The position numbers and the translations under genes were made by a program. A stretch of 37,811 nt of DNA, taken from contig BFEA01000516.1 of assembly GCA_003427395.1 (NCBI GenBank), positions 76,683-114,493 of the forward strand, written 5' to 3'. The notes under the pieces were generated by a model. The model was not told the DNA's origin, made no database searches, and was given only the letters and a program-made list of their open reading frames with translations. This DNA comes from Chara braunii. Taxonomy: Eukaryota > Streptophyta > Charophyceae > Charales > Characeae. Positions 10,436 through 20,030 of this stretch are shown piece after piece; position 1 is the stretch's first letter, and every line of letters starts with the position of its first letter.

Positions 10436-10606
10436 CACGTACCATCTCGCATCATTGCCCCTAAACTTGCCACTGGTGATCTCAGTTCCGACCTAGGACT
10501 CCACCCCCACTTTCCTAAAATCCTTGGCACACCCCTTTTTCGCATTTCCGGGCCCCCATCCCACTCCGATCAGGAAGTCGTGTTGGGCGTGAGGTTGGGC
10601 GTCACA
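10436..10606 (-). mobile_element. LTR-like dispersed repeat end, interrupts trihelix copy 3
   Basis: On the minus strand it begins TGTGACGCCCAACCTC at 10606 and matches the plus-strand segment 12915-13098 for about 180 bp (shared blocks ACTTCCTGATCGGAGT, GGAAAGTGGGGGTGGAGTC, GTCGGAACTGAGATC). TGTGACGCCC is a usual start of plant LTRs. The trihelix-like coding sense stops exactly at this boundary (KKWKWTDA, then repeat), so it marks an insertion or recombination breakpoint. Confidence 0.65.
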
Positions 10607-11432
10607 CGCGTCCGTCCACTTCCACTTCTTCGTGTGCATCCTTGCGAAGTTGTGGCCCATGTTCGACAGCCAATCCTCCTGGTCCCTCTTGCATCGAACA
10701 AGCGACCTCCCCCCCCCCCCCCCCCAGCCGTCTCCTCCTTATTCATCATCGTCCGCCGAGTTGTCCTTCACCTTCGATTTGCTTCTGCTTTTCCCCACCG
10801 TCTTCTTCTTGCCACGCTGGGCGGCGGCGTGTTTCGCAGGCGGTTGATTGTCCTCACAATTGGCTTCTTCGTCTTCGACGTCGTGAGCGTCACCCGCGTC
10901 ATCCCCATCGCAACTGACCCCCCCCCCTTCCCCGTCGTTGCTAGCTCGCATCGTTGACACACATACAATTATGCGCTCAATGCAGTGCGGCGACACTGAT
11001 CGGATCAGATGTTGGGACATGATTCCCTTTCCCAAGGCATCGCCGACTGCCGGACGAGAAGACGTGCACTCTGCGGCCGGCCCTGCGAGCTTGTCTGGTC
11101 GTTAATGGAATGATGGGTGTCTGCACTGAACGTTGACCCCTATCGCCTCCATACCCACACGTGCTCATGGACATGTCCCCCACGTACCGGCTGTTGGGAT
11201 CCACAAGGACAGTCCGCGAGATGTCCATCGTGCAACTAAGGGACAAGTGCAGCTCCATCTGCGGCCCAGACCTCTCATGACCCCCAACTAGGAGAGCGGA
11301 CATGCTGCCCAACCCTGCGGGTCGACGTTCGTCCGCTGCGAGGCTGTCGTATGACGCCTGTGTAGAACTCAATGGAAGAAGCAGGGTGGACGGAGGAGGC
11401 TCCTAGGTCTCGTCATCAGGCAGGGGCTGCAT
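10607..11432 (-). pseudogene. Decayed trihelix / Myb-SANT-like gene, copy 3 (N-terminal part)
   Basis: Starting from an ATG at minus 11432 (MQPLPDDET), the frame has one TAG at 11405-11403 and then stays open to 10977. The sense shifts into the 11035-10739 frame, which carries an acidic segment (CDGDDAGDAHDVEDEE) and a basic nuclear-signal-like one (AQRGKKKTVGKSRSKSK). After a run of 15 G (C on plus, about 10711-10725) a further frame reads CKRDQEDWLSNMGHNFARM and KKWKWTDA. That is the first half of the trihelix domain; copy 1 has GMGTSFARIKTREWKWEDV at the same place. The gene is cut by the LTR-like repeat at 10606, and the rest of the domain is not seen. Confidence 0.6.
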
Positions 11433-12283
11433 TCACAGAGGGAGACGAGTGTCAATTCGGTGGTGCTGCTCATGTGCGCCCCCTCCCCTCCCCCCCATAT
11501 CCATGTCATACATCTGTTGCATGCCTCGGCAAGGGTTCCCCATACCCTTCGACAACGACACTCCCCTCACCCGTTTTTTGCAGCCCTTCTTGCGTGGTGA
11601 CCGTCTGCTGCACCTGGCTATTTGCAGGACTTGCAGCAGGATGACGACAGCACAGGCGTGCCTGCCAGACAAGGAAAGATGAAAAGAAGAGTTTCTGCGA
11701 AGATGACAAGTGCGCTGTAATGACATCTATTATGTAGTCACTTGTCGCACTACGAGCCGTCGTGAAGCCGCTCGACAACCAGGCGATAACGACAACCATG
11801 GCGGCAGCGGGCATGCGCCTTTGGGGCCTTCATTGGAATTCAACCTCGCGCCAACGACCACCCGCCTCAACACCGTGTTCGCGCAGGGATTCACATCCAA
11901 CGGTCACGACGGGGCACCAACGGTCGCGAGGCTCCGGTTCAACGGTAACCGTGCTGGCGGTGCCCGATACCACGCTCACTCCTGATCGAGTACTGCACCG
12001 CTTTGAACCAGGCGCAGGGTCCGAACACCAAAAGACAAATTAAAAAAATTATTTCATCCGCAATCCACGCGGCTCGTAGTGAGAAACCTTTTGCCTCAAA
12101 GTGACCTTCGGGGCACGCCCTACGAAAATCTTCCTTTTGCCCGGGCAGGAGTTCTTTTTCAAGGGCGGACCCTTGAAAACACAAATGTGAAAACATTTTG
12201 GGTATCGATTTCGTCGTTAGGGAGGGGTGGAACGGTGCTTCCTTGAAAATTCTAAATTGTCAAGTGGTGCAGAACGAGACTCA
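11433..12283. other. No gene recognised
   Basis: A minus-strand frame at 11433-11726 is Arg/Gly-rich and could be 5' leader of trihelix copy 3, but shows no domain. The remainder up to the MITE holds nothing I can name. Confidence 0.25.
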
Positions 12284-12760
12284 GGGCACTCTCACACTGC
12301 GATACCAAATCCGCATAATCCCCCAAATCCCCCCCCAAAAAAGTATGAGGGGCAGTCACACCTAGTTCCCATTTTCGCAACCTACTCATTCGCGAACTCT
12401 TGTGTTAGAGACCTGAGGGGCTGCGGGGTTGGGAACCTTGGGAGGTTACTGTGAATTCCTTATTCTTTCTTGAATTGACTTTCAAAAGTGATAGAAAATT
12501 CTTAGAAGATATTGGCCTCATAGCAATTGGGGAAAAGTATATATATAATAAAAATAAATTACAGAAAATCGGGTTAGGGAAAAAAGGTGTGCTCTGTGTG
12601 ACTGGCTTCCTCCCAAGCTCCACACGGAGTGAGCTGCCAGGACCGGGAAATAAGAGATTTGGGGACATGGTGTGACAGGCGCCACCACTATTTCCCCAAA
12701 TCAGGCCTTTTACTATTTTTTTAGATCATGCGGATTTGCTACCGAAGTGTGCGGGTGCCC
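12284..12760. mobile_element. PIF/Harbinger-like MITE with TCA target-site duplication
   Basis: The left end starts GGGCACTCTCACACTGCG at 12284. The reverse complement of the right end (to 12760) starts GGGCACCCGCACACTTCGG. Both continue into CAAATCCGCAT, giving terminal inverted repeats of about 37 bp with roughly 7 mismatches. TCA flanks both sides (12281-12283 and 12761-12763). A 3-bp duplication with GGGC-type ends is the PIF/Harbinger signature (usually TWA). At 477 bp with no transposase frame, this is non-autonomous. Confidence 0.75.
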
Positions 12761-12914
12761 TCATGAGTTTTCGAGGAGTGTAGAACGACACTACATCTCA
12801 TTTTTCTTCTAAACTTCAGCTTATTTCATAAGGCCCTTTGTTGAACAGGCTAGTAATTGCTCATGACCCTTAGAAAAGGTGTAATTGTTATTCTCACCCG
12901 AAGCCAGGTAATGG

Positions 12915-13533
12915 TGTGACGCCCAACCTCCGAGTCACGCCCAGCGCGACTTCCTGATCGGAGTAGGATGGGGGCCTGGAAGTGCGAGAAAGGGGTGTGT
13001 TAAGGATTTGAGGAAAGTGGGGGTGGAGTCCCAGGTCGGAACTGAGATCTCCTGTGGCAAGTTTTGGGGTAAAAGTGCAAGAGGGTATGTGCAGGGCGTA
13101 TTTATAAGAAAGAAGGTAGGTCACCTCTCGTGGTTTATGTATAGAAGGAAAGTCGCGGATGTCGTACAACATAAGGCAAATGACATATGCAGTGCATCCC
13201 AGACTAAAGATCCCGGGGTACTCTTCCACTATCTCAACATCGATAGATCCAAACACTCTTGCATTCTCGGACAAAATCCCAACAGCATTGCCCCTGCCAA
13301 CGGACATAATTTTCGTCAGCCTCCAAACCCGAAGATGGAAATCACCATCTCCTCTGGTTTCGCCTTCGTGGTTGGTCACGCGGTTCGACTGGTTGTTGGT
13401 TGTCGATGTCGGGGCAAATACCCTTGTCAATTTTTCAACGTTGGACGCCGTCCGACGCTTTCGTTGAGTTGAAGGACTTGATGAGATTCACGTTTGCCAA
13501 AAGCTTATTCAGACCTGACCGCTAACTGAGAGA

Positions 13534-13565
<32 letters not shown>

Positions 13566-13566
13566 A
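12915..13566 (+). mobile_element. LTR-like repeat, plus-strand copy
   Basis: It begins TGTGACGCCCAACCTCCGAG at 12915 and matches the minus-strand copy at 10436-10606 for its first 180 bp. A TATA-box-like GTATTTATAAG lies near 13098, the position expected for an LTR promoter. Its last part, about 13405-13545 (GGGGCAAATACCCTTGTC to CTGAGAGACTAA), matches 31785-31945 in inverted orientation. It ends at an AT microsatellite. No internal coding region is attached, so it may be a solo or truncated LTR. Confidence 0.55.
13537..13566. repeat. AT dinucleotide microsatellite
   Basis: About 14 uninterrupted AT/TA units. Confidence 0.95.
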
Positions 13567-14047
13567 CCCTAGTGCGGATGCCTGAGGTGTCCGGGAATAA
13601 TGACAATGCTTTGTTTTGTTGAAGCCGCAGAGGCGTGCGGGCTTGGAAGTGGTAGAGCTTGATCTATTCTACTTAAAATAATATCGCGGTGCAGGGGGAA
13701 TAGGAAGAATGGTTTTATTTTCTGGGTTGCAGGGGTTGACCTCGACCCAAGGGAGGTCAACAGGCCGATGCCGAGGCCTACCCGCTGGGTGACCTCGGAG
13801 CTATGGATGGGCAGCCATCCATGGGAAAGCGGCAGGTAGGGCCTGCAAGGCCTCAGGCAGGCAGTGTCTGCGAGGCCACAGGCGAGGGGGTGAGACCGCT
13901 TGAGGGCGTGGACCGGACAGCCGACCCGGGAACTAGCAGGCCCAACAGGCAAGGCCTGCTAGTCTACAATATATCAATCACGAATGACGAACTTGACGAT
14001 ACAACTGGCATAGACCGATCAAACAGGAAGCAGTGGAGCAGAGAAGA

Positions 14048-14122
14048 GAGGGAAGACGAAGGAAAGGAAGACGAAGGAAAGGAAGACGAAGGAAAGGAAG
14101 ATGAAGGAAAGGAAGACGAAAG
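14048..14122. repeat. 15-bp purine minisatellite
   Basis: GACGAAGGAAAGGAA repeats about five times, with one GAT variant. The unit is a multiple of three, so frames stay open (EDEGK repeats on plus, Ser/Phe-rich on minus). It lies immediately beyond the hammerhead ribozyme in minus-strand sense. No evidence of coding. Confidence 0.85.
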
Positions 14123-14205
14123 AAAACACAGATATAGCCCAAATATCCCGAACGTGACTACTGAAATATAACATGAAGCACAAAATAGCATGAAACGCTC
14201 GGCGT

Positions 14206-14255
14206 ATGACCCAACCGGTTTCACGTGGCCGCCAACCACGCTCATCAGGGGTCAT
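14206..14255 (-). ncRNA. Hammerhead self-cleaving ribozyme, minimal stem III
   Basis: Minus-strand order: stem I strand ATGACCC (14255-14249), core CTGATGA (14248-14242), stem II GCGTGG/CCACGT with a 7-nt loop (14241-14223), core GAAA (14222-14219), stem III CCGG, then TT and the second stem I strand GGGTCAT (14212-14206). All invariant core bases are present. Stem I has 7 perfect pairs; stem II has 5 Watson-Crick pairs plus a G-U closing pair (usually G-C). The predicted cleavage triplet is GTT, acceptable under the NUH rule, cutting between 14213 and 14212. The AACCGGTT palindrome leaves no loop in stem III, the arrangement expected to act as a dimer. Minimal-stem-III hammerheads are known in Penelope-like elements, and a degenerate one ends about 600 bp upstream on the same strand. 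I infer this is that element's ribozyme. Confidence 0.85.
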
Positions 14256-14394
14256 GAAGTCGGTGCCAAGAATGACTCACGAAAGGCTTTAAATCATGGA
14301 TCGATCGTCACACACTAAAGTTCCAGACAACTCGGTACTAAACTACAAAAATCGACTATAACCTAAAAAAACTCACCAATTCAAGGTCTAATGT

Positions 14395-14683
14395 TCAAAC
14401 CACAATTCAGCAAATCTAAAAAGAAAAAAACCTATTGCATGGACCCTACTACCGGATCCTCGATCCCAAATCCATGATTCAAAACTCATCATCAAAAAGT
14501 CATAGAGACCCTTTCCAAAATCCAGGTCCACAGTTCAAACTCCTATTTGCCAAACTCCAAAACCACGGTCCTTACTCCAAACTCCACGTCAAGACAACGA
14601 CTCAACCCCCCTCATACCAAACCCCAAACCNACCAAACCCCAAACCATCCAACATCGAGTCAATCTCGCTCAAGACAAAAAAG

Positions 14684-14720
<37 letters not shown>

Positions 14721-14795
14721 AAAAAAAAAAAAAAAAAAAAAAGGAAAAAAAAAAGGAAAAAAAAAAAAAAGGAAAAAAAAAAGAACAAGAAGTCC
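14395..14795. repeat. Low-complexity stretch ending in long A-tracts
   Basis: CCAAACTCC-like words fill about 14450-14660 (one N at 14631). Interrupted A-runs with GG breaks fill about 14678-14782. On the minus strand this is a T-rich tract directly after the Penelope-like RT frame. Confidence 0.8.
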
Positions 14796-15289
14796 AACCG
14801 ACAGGATCGTAAACTGGATCCTCAAGGACCCCCGTGCCAATGCGTCCAAGCTTTTTCTCCCACCCTGTGAACCTTGAAACCCACTTTCCCCACAAACCTC
14901 TGAACTTACGTGAAAAACTAATAAGGGTTGTATCAAACAGATCATCGGGATATCCTCGTTTCCATAGCTCAAACTTAAGAGCCATCAAGAACGGTAACTT
15001 AAGCTTTGGCCCTATGCAAGAAGGATCCAATAACAACCATCTTCTGCTGCTTGTTGGAGTACGATACATAATTTTGAATGCATTGAAAAACCAACATTCC
15101 TTTGAGAACATCCTTCTTATTCTTCAGAACAAGACAACAAATCACCCCTGTCTTCCCTTGAACAATCCTGAGTTCACAACCAAGATAACTTCAAAAACAC
15201 CCTTCGCTGGTACGCTCCAGAACCAAGTTCTTATCATAACATTTCTCAAACTCATCGATCATTGAAAGACCCTTCATAACTGCATTTGA

Positions 15290-15465
15290 ATCTATCTATA
15301 ATATCTATAAATAATACAATATTTATCCAATATTCATTTACAATATTTATTTATATAATTGATTGATTTATATAATATCCTATACATTATTTATCTTATA
15401 CATTATGTATATAATGTATAAGTCTGATTTATTTATGATACTATACTGTCTTGACTTCTTACATC
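15290..15465. repeat. AT-rich insertion inside the RT region
   Basis: TTTATATAAT and ATACATTAT-type words with a near palindrome (ATACATTATGTATATAATGTAT region, near 15400) separate the RT catalytic box from the RT thumb. Reading frame is the same on both sides, so the inserted length is a multiple of three or the expansion grew from coding sequence. Confidence 0.65.
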
Positions 15466-16559
15466 GCACAAAAACGGAGACGTAATCGACAAGCCGAAAT
15501 CCAGCAAAAAATCTTCGATCCCCCCCTAAACTGAATATAAATTTGAATTTATTAAATGCACAAAGGAGACAGGCAAGGGCCGGACTAGTAGATTTACCCA
15601 TTGGTATCCCAACAATCTGTCGAAGAATCCGACCAGCTGCAAAAACATAAGTATTCCGCAACTCAAATTCCACAAAACAAAGAATAACGTCAAAGGAGAG
15701 GGACTTCCAACCGGATTCAATTTTTCCTTTCACCAACTTGGCTTCTTTCCCATGTTTTCTCACAGCCACCGATTTAATGCCCTCACGTTCCCAAAAATCA
15801 ATCACCCAGTTTAACGCTTGCAGAATAGACACATGAGGCAAATTCGAAAACATCTCCTTCACGTCGAAGGAGGCCACAATCAACCTATCACCCTCAGTCA
15901 ATCCTTGGTTAACCTTCTTGATTGCACCCCGCAAATCATCATCACTGCGCAAATTCAAGTTTGACCTCTCAGGTAGATTCCATAAAAGGTCATTCACAGC
16001 CCGCGAGACAATCCTTCCCCCTTTCGTCGAACACTCGGGGTAAGACGGGCAGATCGGCCTCCACCGCTCCACGTTTTTATGCTTAGGGATGCAGTAAGCT
16101 TTCCCCATTCCTCCCTTCCTATCCCATTGTCAAACTCTCTCCAAACCCGACTGAACATAATCACTTTCACACTTACGTAACACCCTCTCTTCATCATCAT
16201 GACAACGCTCGAAGGCAGGGTTATCAAGAAACAACTTACTCATGTCTTTTTCATACACTGCGGGACAATACATATGAGTATCACCACCATTATGGTCAAT
16301 CGGTGAGCACACCAATCCTTCCAGCAGTTGCACATAAGTACTCACATCCTCGTCAGAGATAGCACCAGGTTTGTTTAATGCCACGGTAGAACAGGGATCC
16401 ATCTTCACACCTCCTTCATTCACGAAGCACCCGCGAAGAGCAAGTCCAGACACCAGCTCATTATCGAATTTAGGCAGGGTTCCACCTGAAAGGAAAGCTA
16501 AGACAATATACTGACGTAAGGACCGAACAGAGCAAGACTTAGATGAGCGAACAATATTC

Positions 16560-16855
16560 AACTCACATTTCGTTAAGATTGACATTTTTTTCTAAATTCA
16601 CGAAAGTGGACTTAGTCAAAATTTCATTGCTCATCGGGTGAGAAAGTGGTTATCTCACTTTGTCCATCTGATGTACCTCAACGTAAAGTGTCGTTAAAAT
16701 ATATCTGATGGTCAGATCATTGGGAGTCGCCACGACACCCGATGATCTGATCATCCGACGTCATGGGGACAAAAAAATATAAAAAAATGTTGTTTTTGGG
16801 TACGCTCAATTTCGTGAATTTAGAAAAAAATGCTAGTTTTAACGAAATGTCAGTT
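16560..16855. mobile_element. MITE nested in the Penelope-like element
   Basis: Terminal inverted repeats of about 43 bp: the left starts AACTCACATTTCGTTAAG, and the right, read in reverse, starts AACTGACATTTCGTTAAA; both continue to CATTTTTTTCTAAATTCACG. ATTC directly flanks both ends (16556-16559 and 16856-16859). Element plus one ATTC equals 300 bp, and excluding it joins the two flanking RT-element frames in phase. The interior has further palindromes (TGATCTGATCATCCG region). No coding capacity. The superfamily is uncertain because a 4-bp duplication is not diagnostic. Confidence 0.8.
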
Positions 16856-18252
16856 ATTCCGAGAATTTTTCATCCATGATGGAAACACAGTCGAATCATT
16901 AAGCCGAAAGGCCACATGCCCATCAACATCTCGTGGTAGCCGTGAATCACAATCAGTGCATGAACAATGAAAGAATCGACAACGAGAGTGGATTCGGAAA
17001 TTGTGAATAATACTCCCAACTGTTTTATTTCGTGTCCAAACCACCCGAATTCTCCTTGACAGCATGGCTTTCCAAGCGAAACTGATATTGAGACTTGCCA
17101 AAATGCGTGTACATAACAGACGAACTTTCGTCCTACTTATCTGCTCATCGTACGTGATTCGCACCACCAACCTCCTTCTAACTTCGATCCCGAAACGTGA
17201 CTGAATGCAAGCTGACAACAGACATCTCAACCAGAAATGAGTCCTCTTCTCGCTAAAGGTCCAAACCGCAGTATACGCATACACAAGTGTATCAAAATCC
17301 CAACCAAACATCAGCCGCCTACTCGATGGATTACTCAAGAAAATGGCTAGAGAGTTCTTAAATGCTAATGATCGACAGAGGAAGGGAACAACTCTCTCCA
17401 CTTCGAAAGAAATCCCACCTTTCAACCAACCTCTGGCGTGTCGGAGCTCAAGCCTACCAAGATTCCCAGACCAAATACTCCCACCATAAAGACGTTTGAG
17501 TATTTTTCATTTATCTGTCAACAAATCGGCCCCAAGCCACATGATTCGAAGACGATGAATCACCTTATCTTTACACTGATCTAAAATAGATAACAAACTC
17601 CTTGAGGGTTGTCCAAAGCTCGGATAAAAACAGGTCAACGCCCCATCGTTACAATTAGTCAACTTTCTTTCATCATTGCACAACAACCTCTTCCTCTTTC
17701 GTAACCTCTCACGACGTCCTGGTCTACAACGCTTGGGTCTCCGAGGTTTACCACGGGTATTTAACGCCGGACAGATCCATCGAATAAAAAAAAATTCCAC
17801 CTCCAACACATCAGTATCCGAGCATCTGCACAACGGAATAGCCACATAATCACAACATCCTCTCCTCCTTATCCACCTATAAAGTCTTTCATTACGTTTA
17901 CCCTCTTCCACAACTCTCATCCGTGTTCCTCGATAGACATGTTCTGACCATCGTGTGTGCAAATCCCTCGTCGTACTCCCAATATACAGATGCTTACACC
18001 ATGGGGAAAACAAAGCATAGACGAGCGGTCCCTCCCAATTGTCATTGGAACTATCTTGGCTCGCTAAATAATTGTTCACAAAAGGAATCAATCGGCCCCC
18101 CAACGGAATCTTTTCCAAGATCAGCAGCAAACAAATCACAAGACATAGTAACAAATTAAGCATCTTACATCTGAGGAGATTGGACGAGAATGACCTAAGT
18201 TTACGAAGCGAACGTGCTAAATCTCAAAGACAAGTCGCATCCGGGCATGACA

Positions 18253-18804
18253 CTAAGAAGTAGCGGAGTCGTGCCCATCATCCTTATATGACTCCTCCTT
18301 GTCACCATCAGACACATCAACGACAGTAACATTCTTACCTTTAGCAGCATTTCTTACCTCGGTCCCAAAAGCCCGTGCAACCCTCTGACAAATAATCTCC
18401 TCCTTAGTCTGTTCCAACTTTGTATAGGCAATCCCTTCTTCTTTGCAGATGGTCATCACGTCGTCTTTGTTGAGCTTCCGTAACTGCTTCGTTTCCTCAC
18501 GTGCAAAAGCCTCACGTTCATTAACTTGTGCAGCAGGTGTCGCGCCAGCCTTCTTCTTGGAAGACAAACATGGAGGTTTACAGGTGGACGGCCCAGCAGC
18601 TTCATCGAGTTGATTCTTCAAATTAGTCCCCTTCTGGCTTTTTTCCATCTCCAATTTGGCCATAGCTTCTTTGAGTCTTTCAACCTCATGCTCAGTTTCA
18701 ATCCGTCCGTTAACATCCTTCATCCTTAGCTCCTTCAGGAGCTCCTTCAGGAGGTTGACTTCCATCTGGTGACGGTCAACAATCCCCTTCAACTGCTGGT
18801 TCAC
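18253..18804 (-). CDS. Coiled-coil, SAP-like ORF1 upstream of the Penelope-like element
   Basis: The frame is open for 183 codons from a GTG at 18804, and stays open upstream to a TAG near 18870 (GTPTGVGTEGRVNQQ), so the true start is unclear. Residues about 1-55 form a heptad-rich coiled coil (LLKELLKELRMKD, VERLKEAMAKLEM). Basic and Pro/Ser segments follow. Residues about 128-160 (LRKLNKDDVMTICKEEGI, TKEEIICQRVARAF) resemble a SAP DNA-binding helix pair, and the tail is acidic (VVDVSDGDKEE). It ends just where the GIY-YIG frame begins to read, in the neighbouring frame, so the two could have formed an ORF1/ORF2 pair or one protein split by a frameshift. A gag-like or DNA-tethering role is speculation. 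Confidence 0.55.
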   Translation of the reverse strand: MNQQLKGIVDRHQMEVNLLKELLKELRMKDVNGRIETEHEVERLKEAMAKLEMEKSQKGTNLKNQLDEAAGPSTCKPPCLSSKKKAGATPAAQVNEREAFAREETKQLRKLNKDDVMTICKEEGIAYTKLEQTKEEIICQRVARAFGTEVRNAAKGKNVTVVDVSDGDKEESYKDDGHDSATS

Positions 18805-18924
18805 TCGGCCTTCTGTTCCAACGCCTGTCGGGGTTCCTCTCGGTCGAGCCCTGCTAGGCCACAGGCGGATTGCCTACTGGGTATTACAACCCTTCATATA
18901 TGAGGGCTGCTCCCGCGAGCCGCA

Positions 18925-19294
18925 GAGACGGGTGCGAGGTCGCGTCGTCCCTTCGTCACTCTAGCCGGGTGCGCCAGCTGTACATCCCGCGGTCCCCTAC
19001 GACAGGATAGGTTCCCGCGGGGCATAAGCTTGCCTTCCCTAAGGGGCTGTCACCACCCTTAGGGGCGTATCCCTACCGAGCTACCGACTCACGTGCGAAA
19101 GCTTTTACATGCAGTTGCAGAGGTGGGTCGGCCGAGGGCGTTTGCTCGTTCGCTGTAGTATAAATACGTTCGGTTAACGCCTAGTGGACCAGGGCGTCGT
19201 CCGTCTATTAGGGCGTTGATCTCCTAAGAACGAAGTGTACGCCGAACGACTAGGATGGTCTCAACCAAGCGTGCAACCCACAGTATCCTAGACC
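18925..19294 (-). mobile_element. LTR-like module, copy A
   Basis: This about 370-bp segment matches 34590-34958 at roughly 90 percent by eye, including TACATCCCGCGGTCCCCTAC, CTGTCACCACCCTTAGGGGC, GGTTAACGCCTAGTGGACCA and ATCTCCTAAGAACGAAG. In copy B the module lies just upstream of a tRNA primer site and a gag frame on the minus strand, so I read it as an LTR segment. Copy A abuts the Penelope-like ORF1 and is cut at a T-run/N junction at 19295. Confidence 0.65.
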
Positions 19295-19323
19295 TTTTTT
19301 TTTTTTTTTTTTTTTTTTTNAAN
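19295..19323. other. T-run with Ns, likely assembly uncertainty
   Basis: Twenty-five T followed by N, AA, N. The LTR-like module ends exactly here, whereas copy B continues into the 2.9-kb repeat; a collapsed or misjoined homopolymer is possible. Confidence 0.6.
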
Positions 19324-20030
19324 AACCCGATTGAATGCTAGGTGCGTTGATAAGAGCAGACACATCTAGCACCGTCGGGTAGGCTCCATCTATTGGTGGG
19401 GAGCAGCACCTGCTGGAAATCGGGTCCAGCGTCCCTTGGATACATCTTTTGGGGATAGTGATTGTTGGGCATATTGACCATCATAGTTCTTGCTCTAGAG
19501 CATCCTTCTCTCCCCGAGGGCTGCATATGATACCCTTCCAATTTGTAGAGCTCCTACTTCCCATTGGCCTAACCCCACCCAGGATGGTGTCCGCCGTGGT
19601 ACAATGGCTACGCACATCCTGCGGGCAATGGCTGAACTCCCACCCTTGGTGCCTGCAGCCCCCCTTATTTGGAATTCTAAACCCGCATCCAGTTTGCCAA
19701 AAAATCAGTCTGTCCATTACGAGCCCAGTGCTGAATAGCGGGATGAAACGCACAGCAACACATAACAGGGCAAAAGAAAGTTAGTATCATTGGAGCACCC
19801 CTATCGCAGTGAGGCTGTGCCAACCCTTCAAGACCCTTGAAGATCCTACATCCTCTCTGAGACCATGAGTAAACCCAGACGTCCTGGTATCCCACAACCC
19901 TCAAAAACCCTACACCCTGTTTGAGACCATGAAGGGGTAAACAATGTGCTGCCAGACCCAGCCCATCGCTGGCGCCATCCCATCGCTTTCAAACCGGGAC
20001 ATTATGAAACACCCTCCAAAACGTTGTCAA
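19324..20030. other. No gene recognised
   Basis: Minus-strand frames at 19338-19541 and 19481-19753 read as consecutive pieces of one possible frameshifted protein (KMYPRDAGPDFQQVLLPTNR, WKGIICSPRGEKDALEQEL), but I do not recognise a family. A TGGCGCC word at about 19969-19975 on the minus strand sits at the place expected for a primer site after LTR module C; the match beyond seven bases is poor. Confidence 0.3.

Larger units (their letters stand above)
14850..18252 (-). pseudogene. Penelope-like element ORF: GIY-YIG nuclease upstream of reverse transcriptase (degenerate)
   Basis: One minus-strand frame runs, with breaks, from about 18252 to 14990. In order: a hydrophobic lead; a GIY-YIG nuclease (about 18022-17753: VYALF, HLYIGST, Arg and His in TRDLHTRWSEH, Glu in LEVEFF, then PALN); a basic stretch; a Cys-rich segment (CRFFHCSCTDC, near 16950); then the RT. 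The RT shows AYCIPKHKNVERWRPI, FDVKEMF (motif A Asp at 15865), GIPMGKSTSPALA (motif B) and a thumb with LGCELRIVQ and IQNYVSYS. The YxDD box reads RLVDYV, so the second catalytic Asp is lost. In-frame stops: TGA at 18226-18224, 17509-17507, 16132-16130 and 15193-15191, TAA at 15001-14999, then a frameshift before LKFELWKRG. It is interrupted by a MITE (16560-16855) and AT-rich DNA (15290-15465). The nuclease-first order marks the permuted Chlamys/Naiad branch. Confidence 0.85.

Noticed and set aside
14435-15111. Lys-rich plus frames and Phe-rich minus frames around the A-tract
   Set aside because: Homopolymer translation; only the minus-strand part above about 14850 has RT-thumb similarity and is kept in the Penelope-like feature.
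15290-15465. Replication origin or matrix attachment region from AT-richness
   Set aside because: AT content alone is not evidence; position inside an RT frame points to a microsatellite-type insertion.
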